In this document: in pieces, positions 1-6,229 of the stretch | Numbering within the stretch: the first letter of the stretch is position 1 | How the letters are laid out: each line of letters begins with the position of its first letter | Assembly: GCF_024169925.1 (NCBI RefSeq) | Contig: NZ_JALJXF010000003.1 | Location: 1 to 28,890, forward strand | DNA: 28,890 nucleotides | Source of the DNA: Methylorubrum extorquens | GTDB lineage: Bacteria; Pseudomonadota; Alphaproteobacteria; Rhizobiales; Beijerinckiaceae | Direction of reading: 5' to 3' | Position numbers and translations under genes: made by a program | Notes under the pieces: model-generated | The model's input: only the letters and a program-made list of their open reading frames with translations | What the model was told of the DNA's origin: nothing | Database searches by the model: none

Positions 1-31
1 GCCGCCGCTGTTTCGGTGCTGTTATCAGCGG

Positions 32-146
32 GTGCAACGTTATCAAATGTCATCATCCGATGTGGCCATTTGTGGCCCGCGGCCGCTACCAAATGCGACC
101 ATCCGATGTCGTCATTTGTCGTCAGACGATGTTGTCATTTGTGGTC
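32..146. repeat. Five 23-bp iteron-like units in register
   Basis: Successive 23-bp blocks starting at 32, 55, 78, 101 and 124 align without gaps. Each carries a CAAATG or CATTTG core at the same offset and ends in a variant of (G/A)(T/C)C. CAAATG is the reverse complement of CATTTG, so the core orientation runs reverse, forward, reverse, forward, forward. Units 55, 101 and 124 are the best conserved, for example GTCATTTGTSGTC at the end of units four and five. The spacing of about two helical turns fits binding of a replication initiator or repressor along one DNA face. The protein that binds is unknown; the nearby winged-helix gene at 745-1206 is one candidate. Confidence 0.6.
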
Positions 147-159
147 TGGCCTAGCCGCC

Positions 160-485
160 TCGCGCGCGGGCGCGTACTGCTCCGAAAACCCCTTCAGGGC
201 CCGACAAAACCACGGCCACCGCTGTTTCCCGCTGTACTATCAGCGCGGGCGACGTGTTCCCTCGCGCGCGTGCGCGTATTGGGTGCGAAACTCCTCATGC
301 GGCACGCCAGGCGCCGGCCCAATTCCCCTGTTTCCGCCCTGTATTATCAGGGACGAACCGCCTCGCGCGTGCGCGCGCGTACTGCTCCCTAAACCATTGT
401 TTCGGCCCTGATAGCAGGGGCACGGCCAGCCCGAACCCATTCATTTCCGTTCAAGCGCGGCCCTCGCGCGCGGGCGCGCGTACTG
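160..485. repeat. Four ~101-bp-spaced alternating CG tracts (Z-DNA prone)
   Basis: The element TCGCGCGCGNGCGCGTAYTG recurs at 160-179, 262-281, 363-384 and 464-485, with start-to-start spacing of 102, 101 and 101 bp. The copies at 262 and 363 are almost pure purine-pyrimidine alternation. Each is followed by a short A-rich GAAA- or TAAA-like stretch. This is a degenerate tandem repeat. The alternating tracts could adopt Z-DNA under supercoiling, which is an inference from sequence alone. Confidence 0.6.
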
Positions 486-744
486 GTGGCGAAATGCCGG
501 CCCGGCCCGTATCGAGCCCGTAAATACGGGTGCCGACCCGCTGTGAAATGCTGTGATTTGTTGTCATCGCCGGGCGTCCATCCGCCCTGTCATTTCCTGT
601 CAATTGCCCGCATCAGCGCCGCTCTTCCGGTCTCAGCGAGCTACGAGAGATGTTCACATTTGCGCACATCGCGCAGCGGTTCGGCACTCTGAAAAGCTCT
701 GATTTGCTCTACCGACACGCCCGATGGGATTTCGTCATTTTTCG

Positions 745-1206
745 TCATCTGACAGGCGCCCACAGCCGCACCGCCGATCCCGGTCCACGATGCTTCCGGC
801 GCTCCACCAACCCGCGCGCTTCAAGCGATGCAAACACCCGCGAGGGGTTCAGACCCTCCCCTGCTCGCGCCTTCCTGCGGACGGTGTTCGGCGCCCGCTC
901 GGCTGCCTCCCTCTGCCGCTCATAGAACGCCCGGCGCTTCCGCTCGCCGATGCGGGCCTCTATCGCGTAGACGGTCGCGCGGAACGACAGCACGCCACGG
1001 GCAACCATAGCTCGCGCGTCTTCGAGTTGGAGCCGATCAGCGCGCTCAATGTGAGCTAAGGCCGGGTGCGGCTCCGGAGGCGCCAGCCTGTCGAGCACGG
1101 CCAGGACAGCAGCAGGCGAGTGCCACGCCCCTGCCCCGTGGTCGATTTCCAGAACCCGCAGCGCGCGCAACGCCAGCCTCTGGCGATCCCCTAGACCCTG
1201 CCCCAT
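745..1206 (-). CDS. Winged-helix DNA-binding protein
   Basis: This 153-residue basic protein ends in a likely winged-helix element: a helix with LNPSRVFASLEARGLV (about 118-133) followed by a basic wing, RRKHRGPGSAVRL. The middle, with ALAHIERADR and ARGVLSFRATVYAIEARI, looks helical. I recall similar proteins from Methylobacterium accessory regions but know no assigned function. The ATG at 1206 is preceded by AGAGG at good spacing. The gene reads toward the repeat region at 1-744 and starts next to two palindromes (1225-1257 and 1289-1301), so it may control its own promoter. A role as iteron-binding replication or copy-control protein is possible but rests only on position. Confidence 0.7.
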   Translation of the reverse strand: MGQGLGDRQRLALRALRVLEIDHGAGAWHSPAAVLAVLDRLAPPEPHPALAHIERADRLQLEDARAMVARGVLSFRATVYAIEARIGERKRRAFYERQREAAERAPNTVRRKARAGEGLNPSRVFASLEARGLVERRKHRGPGSAVRLWAPVR

Positions 1207-1224
1207 ATCAGCCTCTAAGTGTAT

Positions 1225-1301
1225 GATATCGGTCTAAACTCATTCCGATCCGATATCTACCAAGCGGCCCGAGCGGCGATCTGTTTCCGTCTAAAATAGA
1301 C
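1225..1301. promoter_or_regulatory. Palindromic operator region between divergent genes
   Basis: GATATCGG at 1225-1232 is mirrored by CCGATATC at 1250-1257. A perfect dyad GTCTA-AAA-TAGAC lies at 1289-1301. A half copy, GGTCTAAA, overlaps the first dyad at 1231-1238. The region is relatively AT-rich and separates the minus-strand gene at 1206 from the plus-strand gene at 1372. It is a good candidate for a shared operator and promoter; no clear -35/-10 pair was fixed. Confidence 0.5.
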
Positions 1302-1371
1302 CCGTTCGCAGAGCGTGCTTGAAATCCGCACCTTTGAAAAACTTGGTTGTTAATCAAACCGGAGCTGCGCC

Positions 1372-1671
1372 GTGATCCGCCCCGCCTGCCTCACCCTTGC
1401 TGTCCTGATGCTCGCACCAGCCGCCCAGGCGCAGACCCGGCCTGACTATGACCGGCTCAAGCACGCATGGGGCGCGTGCGTGCGTCAGTCCTTCGCTGTG
1501 CAGCGCCAGCAGATGCCCGACGGCGCACTCGCGGTCGAGAACGCCTTTACCGCCTGCACGACCGAGGAAGAGGCGATCTACGCAGCCGGGCCGCTAGCGC
1601 CCGACGTGGAACGGCGCGGCCGGATCTACCTCCGCGGCCTACTGAAGGGCGACCTATTGCGCGCTCGCTGA
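1372..1671 (+). CDS. Small secreted protein
   Basis: This 99-residue protein has a typical Sec signal peptide: positive start, hydrophobic LTLAVLMLAPAA and likely cleavage after AQA near residue 20. The mature part has two cysteines (CVRQ and CTTE) that could form a disulfide in the periplasm. The GTG start at 1372 follows GGAG with seven bases of spacing. The protein is not recognised as a named family. It lies 104 bp upstream of the Hint-domain gene and could be co-transcribed with it, but no functional link is visible. Confidence 0.7.
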   Translation: MIRPACLTLAVLMLAPAAQAQTRPDYDRLKHAWGACVRQSFAVQRQQMPDGALAVENAFTACTTEEEAIYAAGPLAPDVERRGRIYLRGLLKGDLLRAR

Positions 1672-1775
1672 ACCCACTACCTGAACGAGCTTGCGCCTAC
1701 CGGTGTGGCTTTCCCGTCATCGACTCCCCGTCGCGCTTCATGCTGCATTCGCGCGAGGGGAACGGAGTGCACGCG

Positions 1776-2747
1776 ATGGCCTATTATGCCGGTCTGAACT
1801 TCGTTGATCCCTACCAGGGGGCCGTCACCTTCACCGTAGATACGACCGTTTATCCCCGACAAATCACCAACATAACCGGCACGATCAACGGCAACCCCGT
1901 CACAGGGCCAACGACTTATGCCGGCGCCAACAATCTACTCGCGGGCTTCGGCGAACGTGTAAACGTAGGCGTTCAACGAGAGCGCGGCTACCTGTTTGAC
2001 GGAGGCGTATCGTTTTCAGCCGGCGGCGTCGATTACAACGTGCGCAACCCGAGCAATAGTTTCTTCGGTCAAAACGTCATCAGTAGCAGCGCCGCTCCGG
2101 GCGTGACGAACCCTGTCGAACTCACCGCGATAGCCGACCCAAATCCTGTCTGCTTCGTCTCTGGAACGCTAATCGAGACCACACGCGGAGCGGTTGCGGT
2201 CGAGGATCTGGCGCCGGGCGATGTGGCCGTGACCGCATCAGGAGGCCGTCGGCCTATCGTCTGGATCGGGCACCGCACCGTTGAGGCCCAGCCCGTCAGG
2301 ATCTCAGCGGGAGCGTTCGGCGGCGGCTTGCCCCTTCGCGATCTCTACCTTTCCCCCGGCCATCCCGTGCTGGTGGGAGCCGATGCCGACAACGAGGGCG
2401 GGTGCCTCGTGCCGATCATGTGCCTTGAGAACGGCACCAGCATTGCCCGCACCATCTCCGCCCCGGTCACGTACTGGCACGTTGAGTTGGACGCGCACGA
2501 CGTGATCCTTGCCGAGGGCCTGCCGGCCGAGAGCTACATCGACGGTGGGGATCGGGCGTTCTTTGCCGAGGCGTCCGACCACGCCTTGCACAACCCCGAC
2601 TTTGTGCCGCCAGGATGGGGCGCGCGGTGCCGCCCCGTGGCGATCGACGGCCCCGCGGTCGATGCAGAACGCCGACGGCTTAGCGCCGTGTTCGCGGCCA
2701 GCCTGGAGCGCCACAGCGCATGGCCCGCCGGAGAGCTTGTGCTGTAG
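1776..2747 (+). CDS. Hint (hedgehog/intein-type) domain protein
   Basis: This 323-residue protein has an N-terminal part of about 125 residues with no recognised domain, then a Hint_2-type domain. The domain opens with Cys126 in CFVSGTLIETTRG, continues with VEDLAPGDVAVTASGG and PIVWIGHRTV, and has SPGHPVLV (His196) and YWHVEL (His235). In hedgehog and intein relatives the first Cys attacks the preceding peptide bond, so self-cleavage after Pro125 is expected but unproven here. Hint_2 proteins are common in alphaproteobacteria, often with secreted or calcium-binding partners. The ATG at 1776 has GGAG eight bases upstream; the frame is open further upstream but without comparable signals. No signal peptide is seen on this start. 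Confidence 0.85.
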   Translation: MAYYAGLNFVDPYQGAVTFTVDTTVYPRQITNITGTINGNPVTGPTTYAGANNLLAGFGERVNVGVQRERGYLFDGGVSFSAGGVDYNVRNPSNSFFGQNVISSSAAPGVTNPVELTAIADPNPVCFVSGTLIETTRGAVAVEDLAPGDVAVTASGGRRPIVWIGHRTVEAQPVRISAGAFGGGLPLRDLYLSPGHPVLVGADADNEGGCLVPIMCLENGTSIARTISAPVTYWHVELDAHDVILAEGLPAESYIDGGDRAFFAEASDHALHNPDFVPPGWGARCRPVAIDGPAVDAERRRLSAVFAASLERHSAWPAGELVL

Positions 2748-2750
2748 CTC

Positions 2751-3842
2751 CTACAGGAACCCGCCGCCCGCGTGATCCTTAAAGGCGTTCGCCCGCCTGA
2801 TGTAGCCGACGACGGTGCGCGGATCGCGATGGCCCGACACGTCCATGATGCGCGCGAGATCCGCCCCGCGCTCGGCTGCCGTGGTGATGAAGCCGGCCCG
2901 CAGCGAGTGCGCCCCGAACAGCGTCGGATCGAGCCCGGCCGCTTCAAGGTGGCGCTTGATGACGTCGGCAACGGCCTGCGTGGTCAGGCGGGGAGGAGTC
3001 GCCAAGTTGGCGACAGCCCGCACCCGCCCCGATCGCGACACCGGCCGAAAGACAGGCCCTTCGGAGATCCCGGCCGCATCGAGCCATTCCCGCACCAGAG
3101 CGACCGGCCGAATGAACCGCCCATGCGGAATGGCCTTCTCGACCCCCTGCCCTTCCTGATCGGTCTTTGAGCGGCGCACGCGCACCCGCAGGCCGTCGGC
3201 ATGTTCGGTCAGGTCCGCCACGTCGAGCGCGACCAGTTCGGAGCGCCGGAACGCACCCGCGAAGCCGAGCGCCAGCAACGCCCGATCCCGCTTGCCGGTC
3301 AGCGTGTCCGGTATCCGCATCAGCATTGCCGCTACGATCTCGGCGGTTGCCGCAGCTTTCCGCTTCGGGGCCACACCGACGCGCCGGCGGATGCCTTGGG
3401 CCGCGGTCCTCACGCCTTCGTCGTCGGTGGGATCGGGCAGGCCCGCCAGCTTGTGCGCGTACCGGATCGCAGCTCGGCGCCGGCCGATCGTCGCGGCCGA
3501 GCGCCCCGCCTCTGCCTCTGCAACGAGGAAGGCCGCCACCGCCTCCGCACTCGCCGGCAGGGACCGGAAGCCGTAGCGAGCGCACCACGCCTGGAACACG
3601 GCAGCATCGCTCTTGTACGCCTTCACGGTCGCATCGGCTTTGCTGGCCCGCTGATAGGCCCTGACGATCGCGGCGGCTTCGGCGGGCAGGTTCTCACCCG
3701 ACCGGGGGAAAACCTCAGGTGCGAACGCCAACTTGGCGTCTGCATCGTTCAAATGGCAGGCTTTGCCACTTGATGCGCCGAGGCTAACATTTGATGAGTG
3801 GCCAAGTTGGCCACTCCTCCCCGCGTCAGTTTTCCTAGCCAT
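2751..3842 (-). CDS. Tyrosine recombinase/integrase
   Basis: This 363-residue site-specific recombinase has a SAM-like N-terminal DNA-binding domain (about 60-145) and a C-terminal catalytic domain. All active-site residues are present: Arg199 (FRRSEL), Lys226 (RRSKTD), His312 and Arg315 (HSLR), His338 (SGHRD) and nucleophile Tyr347 (VGYIRR). It should cut and rejoin DNA through a 3'-phosphotyrosine, for dimer resolution or integration. The ATG at 3842 overlaps the stop of the upstream gene and follows GAGGGCGGG; the frame is open upstream only because it overlaps that gene. The first 40 codons contain two perfect dyads (3725-3739 and 3797-3815), and a 27-bp inverted copy of the second lies inside the catalytic coding region (2988-3014). 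Confidence 0.93.
   Translation of the reverse strand: MARKTDAGRSGQLGHSSNVSLGASSGKACHLNDADAKLAFAPEVFPRSGENLPAEAAAIVRAYQRASKADATVKAYKSDAAVFQAWCARYGFRSLPASAEAVAAFLVAEAEAGRSAATIGRRRAAIRYAHKLAGLPDPTDDEGVRTAAQGIRRRVGVAPKRKAAATAEIVAAMLMRIPDTLTGKRDRALLALGFAGAFRRSELVALDVADLTEHADGLRVRVRRSKTDQEGQGVEKAIPHGRFIRPVALVREWLDAAGISEGPVFRPVSRSGRVRAVANLATPPRLTTQAVADVIKRHLEAAGLDPTLFGAHSLRAGFITTAAERGADLARIMDVSGHRDPRTVVGYIRRANAFKDHAGGGFL
2988..3824. repeat. 27-bp inverted repeat pair inside the recombinase gene
   Basis: The 27 bases at 2988-3014 match the complement of 3798-3824 at 24 positions. Each copy joins GCGGGGAGGAGT to a dyad centred on CCAA-S-TTGG. The three differences are all G/C swaps and two of them are symmetric, so each dyad stays perfect. 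Both copies are in coding DNA and are read as different peptides (NLATPPR and RSGQLGH). Confidence 0.6.
3725..3815. promoter_or_regulatory. Palindromic sites in the 5' part of the recombinase gene
   Basis: A perfect 15-bp dyad (ACGCCAA-C-TTGGCGT, 3725-3739) and a perfect 19-bp dyad (AGTGGCCAA-G-TTGGCCACT, 3797-3815) share the core CCAASTTGG. Between them is an imperfect inverted pair, TCAAATGGCA and TGCCACTTGA (3749-3758 and about 3763-3772), plus CATTTGATG at 3789-3797. They may be operator sites for the recombinase or a partner protein. The single-base centre argues against a simple recombination core, which would need a 6-8 bp spacer. Confidence 0.4.
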
Positions 3843-4152
3843 CGAACCCGCCCTCATCGTCGCCGGGTCCGCCGGGCTGCCATGCCGGAAAGTCGCCGTC
3901 GGTATCACGCCCCTGTCGATCGCGTCCGAACCGCTCCGCGAGCGTTTCACGCCAGCCGGCCGGCGCATCGAACCCGCGCAGGCGCATCCGCGTCTCGACG
4001 TTGGCGAGCACCCGTTGCCAGTGTTCGGGGGACAGGTAGGCGGGCGACGCATCGAGGCCGAGATTGCGCGCGGCCTGCAAGGCGACGTCGCTCCACTCTA
4101 GCGGCAGCTCGGGCAGGAACACCGGGGGCATGGCTTCACGGACCTTCGGCAT
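3835..4152 (-). CDS. Hypothetical protein coupled to the recombinase
   Basis: This 105-residue protein is not recognised. It has a proline-rich start, a helical middle ([16 protein letters not shown] and [18 protein letters not shown]) and a polar, Gly/Asp-rich tail likely to be disordered. The ATG at 4152 lies inside the end of the upstream cysteine-cluster gene (17-bp overlap) and follows a GGGGAGGGG run. Its own stop overlaps the recombinase start, so the three genes look translationally coupled. It might be an accessory factor for recombination, judged only from this coupling. Confidence 0.7.
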   Translation of the reverse strand: MPKVREAMPPVFLPELPLEWSDVALQAARNLGLDASPAYLSPEHWQRVLANVETRMRLRGFDAPAGWRETLAERFGRDRQGRDTDGDFPAWQPGGPGDDEGGFDG

Positions 4153-4480
4153 CGCATCCCCTCCCCGCGCCGAGCGCTTCCGCGATCTGGCTGCCGATCA
4201 TCGCATCCGCCTCCCCTGGCCCGGCATCTGCCGCCCCGTCGAGGCCCGCAGCCCGGCCGAGGTAGACCAGCGGCCGAACGATCATCCCGCAGACGAACCG
4301 CCCGCCCTCGTGCTCGAGCGCCGGGCAGGGCCCCTCCAATCCGGCGCCGATGAACTCACGCGCGATCCCGCACGGCTCCGCGGCGCAGCAGTAGCCGCAG
4401 CCGTTACAGGGCGAGCCGGTCGGCGGCTTCACCAGCAACCGCGCCCCGTCTGTGCCGTCGATCAGCGGAATAGCCGTCAT
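4136..4480 (-). CDS. YkgJ-like cysteine-cluster protein
   Basis: This 114-residue protein carries CNGCGYCCAAEPCGIA near residues 25-40 and later GPCPALE and FVCGM, the CxxCxxCC pattern of the YkgJ (UPF0153) family thought to bind zinc or an iron-sulfur cluster. The family has no firmly established biochemical role. It is the first gene of a coupled three-gene minus-strand unit ending in the tyrosine recombinase. The ATG at 4480 has only a weak upstream purine run (AAGG very close, GAGGAAG further away). Family assignment is good; function in this element is unknown. Confidence 0.82.
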   Translation of the reverse strand: MTAIPLIDGTDGARLLVKPPTGSPCNGCGYCCAAEPCGIAREFIGAGLEGPCPALEHEGGRFVCGMIVRPLVYLGRAAGLDGAADAGPGEADAMIGSQIAEALGAGRGCDAEGP

Positions 4481-4819
4481 AGCCTTGGCTTCACTTCCTC
4501 ACGGCGCTTGTGACCCTGCCCGCTCGAAACTTTCGAGAAGAACGGTTATCGCAAGTTACAGCGCAGATGCCTCCGCAGCAAGATCCCGAGCGGTCTTGAT
4601 TGCCTGATAGCAAGGGAGCGAGATTGCGCCACGCATGGTTCCCCCGAACCGGTGAACCAACGGCCGGGGCTTTTACTCAATGCTGAGTGAAAGGGTCTGG
4701 CCGCCCGCGCGCCGAGTTATAGCCGCTTGCCGCTAAACTCGCTCAAGGCTGGCACGACGGCCCGGCAGTGATAGCGAGCCAACAAGCCTGCGAGCGTGCA
4801 CGCCAGCCCGATCCCTCGC
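4481..4819. promoter_or_regulatory. Intergenic region with partition-type array and dyads
   Basis: This non-coding stretch separates the ribbon-helix-helix gene (ends 4820) from the cysteine-cluster gene (starts 4480). It holds a perfect 15-bp dyad CTCGAAA-C-TTTCGAG (4523-4537), the octad array at 4566-4627, and an inverted pair ACTCA-atgc-TGAGT with flanking T and A runs (4671-4693). The last could be a terminator for the parA operon or an operator. The promoter for the recombinase cassette must lie in the left part, but no clear -35/-10 pair is visible. Confidence 0.5.
4566..4627. repeat. Octad array A (candidate partition site)
   Basis: Hexamers recur every 8 bp: GCGGTC at 4590, GATTGC at 4598, GATAGC at 4606, GGGAGC at 4614 and GATTGC at 4622, with weaker units at 4566 and 4582. 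They fit G(A/G)NNGC or its complement. The same units in the same register occur upstream of parA (5761-5894) and at 11412-11465. Ribbon-helix-helix centromere proteins such as omega of pSM19035 bind runs of short direct and inverted units, so this is a candidate parS or operator for the RHH protein at 4820-5098. Confidence 0.65.
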
Positions 4820-5098
4820 CTACTTGCTATGGCGGGCCACGAAGTCTCGTATCGCTTCCTCGCAGATCTCTTGCACCGTCCGATCCTGCTCGAGCGCGAT
4901 CAGCCGGAGGCGCTTCCGCGTCGGCGCGTCGATGCGCGTCAGGATCTGCACGCGGTTGTCTTTCTTCGCCTTGGACGGGGCCGGTGCGGGCTCTGTGCTG
5001 GACGCCTCAGGCTCCGGGGCGATGGGCGAGGGCGTAGCCGGCCTTCTGGCGAAGCGGTCGCTCAGGCTGTTTAGCGAGGGGCGGGGCGCCTTGGTCAT
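4820..5098 (-). CDS. Ribbon-helix-helix ParB/ParG-like centromere-binding protein
   Basis: This 92-residue protein has a flexible, Pro/Ala-rich N-terminus (1-48) and a C-terminal ribbon-helix-helix fold (about 49-92): a strand RVQILTRI, then helices APTRKRLRLIALEQD and TVQEICEEAIRDFVA. This is the ParG/omega layout, where the RHH dimer binds parS and represses the operon and the mobile tail stimulates ParA ATPase. The basic stretch SDRFARRP (13-20) could supply the activating arginine. The ATG at 5098 overlaps the parA stop as ATGA, so the two are coupled; the longer upstream frame lies within parA. Likely targets are the octad arrays at 4566-4627, 5761-5894 and 11412-11465. Confidence 0.85.
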   Translation of the reverse strand: MTKAPRPSLNSLSDRFARRPATPSPIAPEPEASSTEPAPAPSKAKKDNRVQILTRIDAPTRKRLRLIALEQDRTVQEICEEAIRDFVARHSK

Positions 5099-5748
5099 CG
5101 TGTTCCCTTCCCGGTCGCACTCAACCGCGCCTGGACCTCTCGCCACAGCGCGCCGACTTCAGCCGCAGCCTTCCCGCTCGGCTCGTGCTCGCCGACCGTC
5201 AGGCCGGACAGGATCGCGTGCGACATGCTCACCCGGTTGGCGACAGCGGTTTCGGCAACCTCGGCACCCATGCTCGCAAGGGCGGCTCGCGCTTCCGTGA
5301 CGATCGCCGGTTCGGCCACGCCTGTCCGCGGGGGCGAATGGTTGATGACGGCGAGCGGCGCCTTGCCGACCCGCTCGGCGAGATCGAGGGTTGCCGCCAC
5401 CGCGGCAAGATCCAGCGGCCCCGGCCGGGTGGGGACGAGCACGACATCGGCGCACCGCATGGCGCCGAGAATGCTGTCTTCCGCGTGAGGCGGCGTGTCG
5501 ATGATGACCCGCGCAATCCCCTCGCGCCGCGCCGCGTCTATCAACTCTGGCAGCTCGCGTGCGTCAGCTTCAATGAGGTTCGGCACATCGGCTTCGCGCA
5601 AGCGGTGCCACCACGCAAGCGAGCGCTGCGGGTCTGTGTCGAGCAGCAGGGCCGGCTTGTCCGGTTCGGAGGCAAGCACACTCAGGTGCATGGCAAGCGT
5701 CGTCTTTCCGACCCCGCCCTTTCTGGCGGCTATGGCAATGACCTTCAC
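5095..5748 (-). CDS. parA: ParA-family partition ATPase (small, type Ib)
   Basis: This 217-residue ATPase has the deviant Walker A motif KGGVGKTT (10-17), Walker A' LLLDTDPQ (34-41) and Walker B VIIDTPP (81-87). There is no N-terminal helix-turn-helix, the mark of the short type Ib ParA proteins that pair with an RHH partner. It should bind ATP and the nucleoid to move plasmid copies apart. The GTG start at 5748 follows GAGGGA at eight bases. Downstream it shares ATGA with the RHH gene. The upstream DNA (5761-5894) is an array of 8-bp repeats, the expected place for operator and centromere. Confidence 0.93.
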   Translation of the reverse strand: MKVIAIAARKGGVGKTTLAMHLSVLASEPDKPALLLDTDPQRSLAWWHRLREADVPNLIEADARELPELIDAARREGIARVIIDTPPHAEDSILGAMRCADVVLVPTRPGPLDLAAVAATLDLAERVGKAPLAVINHSPPRTGVAEPAIVTEARAALASMGAEVAETAVANRVSMSHAILSGLTVGEHEPSGKAAAEVGALWREVQARLSATGKGTR

Positions 5749-5760
5749 GGCTGATCCCTC

Positions 5761-5894
5761 GGGAGCGCGATCGGAAGCGGGCGAGCCATCCAGCCCGCAA
5801 GCGAGACTGTCAACTCGGGAGCGAGACTGCGAGCGGTCAAGCGGTCGAGACCGCGCGATAGCCTGCTATCAGGATTGCGAGGGAGCAGGATCGC
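5761..5894. repeat. Octad array B upstream of parA (candidate parS/operator)
   Basis: Starting at 5817, ten consecutive hexamers at exact 8-bp steps fit G(A/G)NNGC or its complement, for example GACTGC at 5825, GCGGTC at 5833 and 5841, GACCGC at 5849, GATAGC at 5857, GCTATC at 5865, GATTGC at 5873 and GATCGC at 5889. Weaker units continue the register back to 5761, near the parA ribosome binding site. Orientation is mixed. Spacer pairs are mostly GA, AG, AA or CT. The right end runs into the last codons of the XRE gene. Confidence 0.75.
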
Positions 5895-6120
5895 GAAGCC
5901 GAACGCCGGGGCGTCCATGGTTCAGAAATTCGACCCCAGCCGCCTCAAGCGCCGCCTGAACCGCGCGGATCGTGTCGAGACCACTTGTCAACGTGGAAGC
6001 GCCTTTGCCCTCCATCGCCCGAACTGTGTTGGCGCTCACGTTGGCGAGCTGCGCCAGCTTCATCTGATCCATCGCCACAAGCCCGCGCGCGGCCCGAAGC
6101 TGGTTCCCCGTCGTCAACAT
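5869..6120 (-). CDS. XRE-family helix-turn-helix repressor
   Basis: This 83-residue protein has a Cro/CI-type HTH: QLRAARGLVAMDQMKLAQLA, then NVSANTVRAMEGK as recognition region, ending in the common tail AALEAAGVEFLNHGRPGVRL. It likely binds as a dimer and represses its own and the divergent promoter. The ATG at 6120 follows CCGGAG at good spacing. That ribosome binding site sits inside an inverted repeat (6121-6138), and a second dyad (6147-6165) overlaps the -35 of the plus-strand promoter. The frame is open far upstream but there it overlaps the opposing gene. The last codons overlap octad array B. Confidence 0.88.
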   Translation of the reverse strand: MLTTGNQLRAARGLVAMDQMKLAQLANVSANTVRAMEGKGASTLTSGLDTIRAVQAALEAAGVEFLNHGRPGVRLRDPAPSQS

Positions 6121-6183
6121 AACAACTCCGGTGTTGTTTTTACCTAGTTGCCTGTTGACAGCAACAAGCAGTGGGTAATATAA
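6121..6183. promoter_or_regulatory. Divergent promoter and operators of the XRE regulator
   Basis: AACAAC and GTTGTT form an inverted repeat at 6121-6138 across the XRE ribosome binding site. GTTGC at 6147-6151 mirrors GCAAC at 6161-6165. On the plus strand TTGACA (6155-6160) is followed by TAATAT (6176-6181) or ATATAA (6178-6183), giving 15 or 17 bp spacing, so it is a plausible sigma70-type promoter for the rightward gene run. The second dyad covers its -35, which suggests repression by the XRE protein. Confidence 0.6.
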
Positions 6184-6229
6184 CAAGTTCATCGGCGCTG
6201 ACAACCGGCGCACCTTGGATTTCCCCCCG

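Larger units (their letters stand above)
1..744. repeat. Repeat-rich non-coding region, possible origin or regulatory DNA
   Basis: No convincing gene is present here; the open frames lack ribosome binding sites and arise from stop-poor CG-rich DNA. The region holds a block of 23-bp iteron-like units (32-146), four alternating CG tracts about 101 bp apart (160-485), and short hairpins preceded by a TGTTTC-like motif (18-29, 230-245, 337-352, 406-419). A 10-bp tandem TTCGTCATYT follows at 731-750, with scattered TGTCATTT-like words around 556-610. It lies beyond the 3' end of the minus-strand gene at 745-1206. Dense repeats of this kind suit a replication origin, an incompatibility region or a centromere. 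No DnaA box is recognisable by eye, so the function is inferred only. Confidence 0.6.

Noticed and set aside
160..485. Regularly spaced repeats that might be a CRISPR array
   Set aside because: The repeats are low-complexity CG tracts, differ in length, are spaced about 101 bp apart and the intervening segments are themselves related; no cas gene is present.
16..692. Several open frames in the repeat region
   Set aside because: They overlap each other in different frames, lack ribosome binding sites and encode Arg/Pro/Cys-rich sequence typical of GC-rich non-coding DNA.
3797..3815. 19-bp dyad as a recombination core site (att or dif-like)
   Set aside because: The arms are separated by a single base, whereas tyrosine recombinase cores need a 6-8 bp spacer; an operator is more likely.
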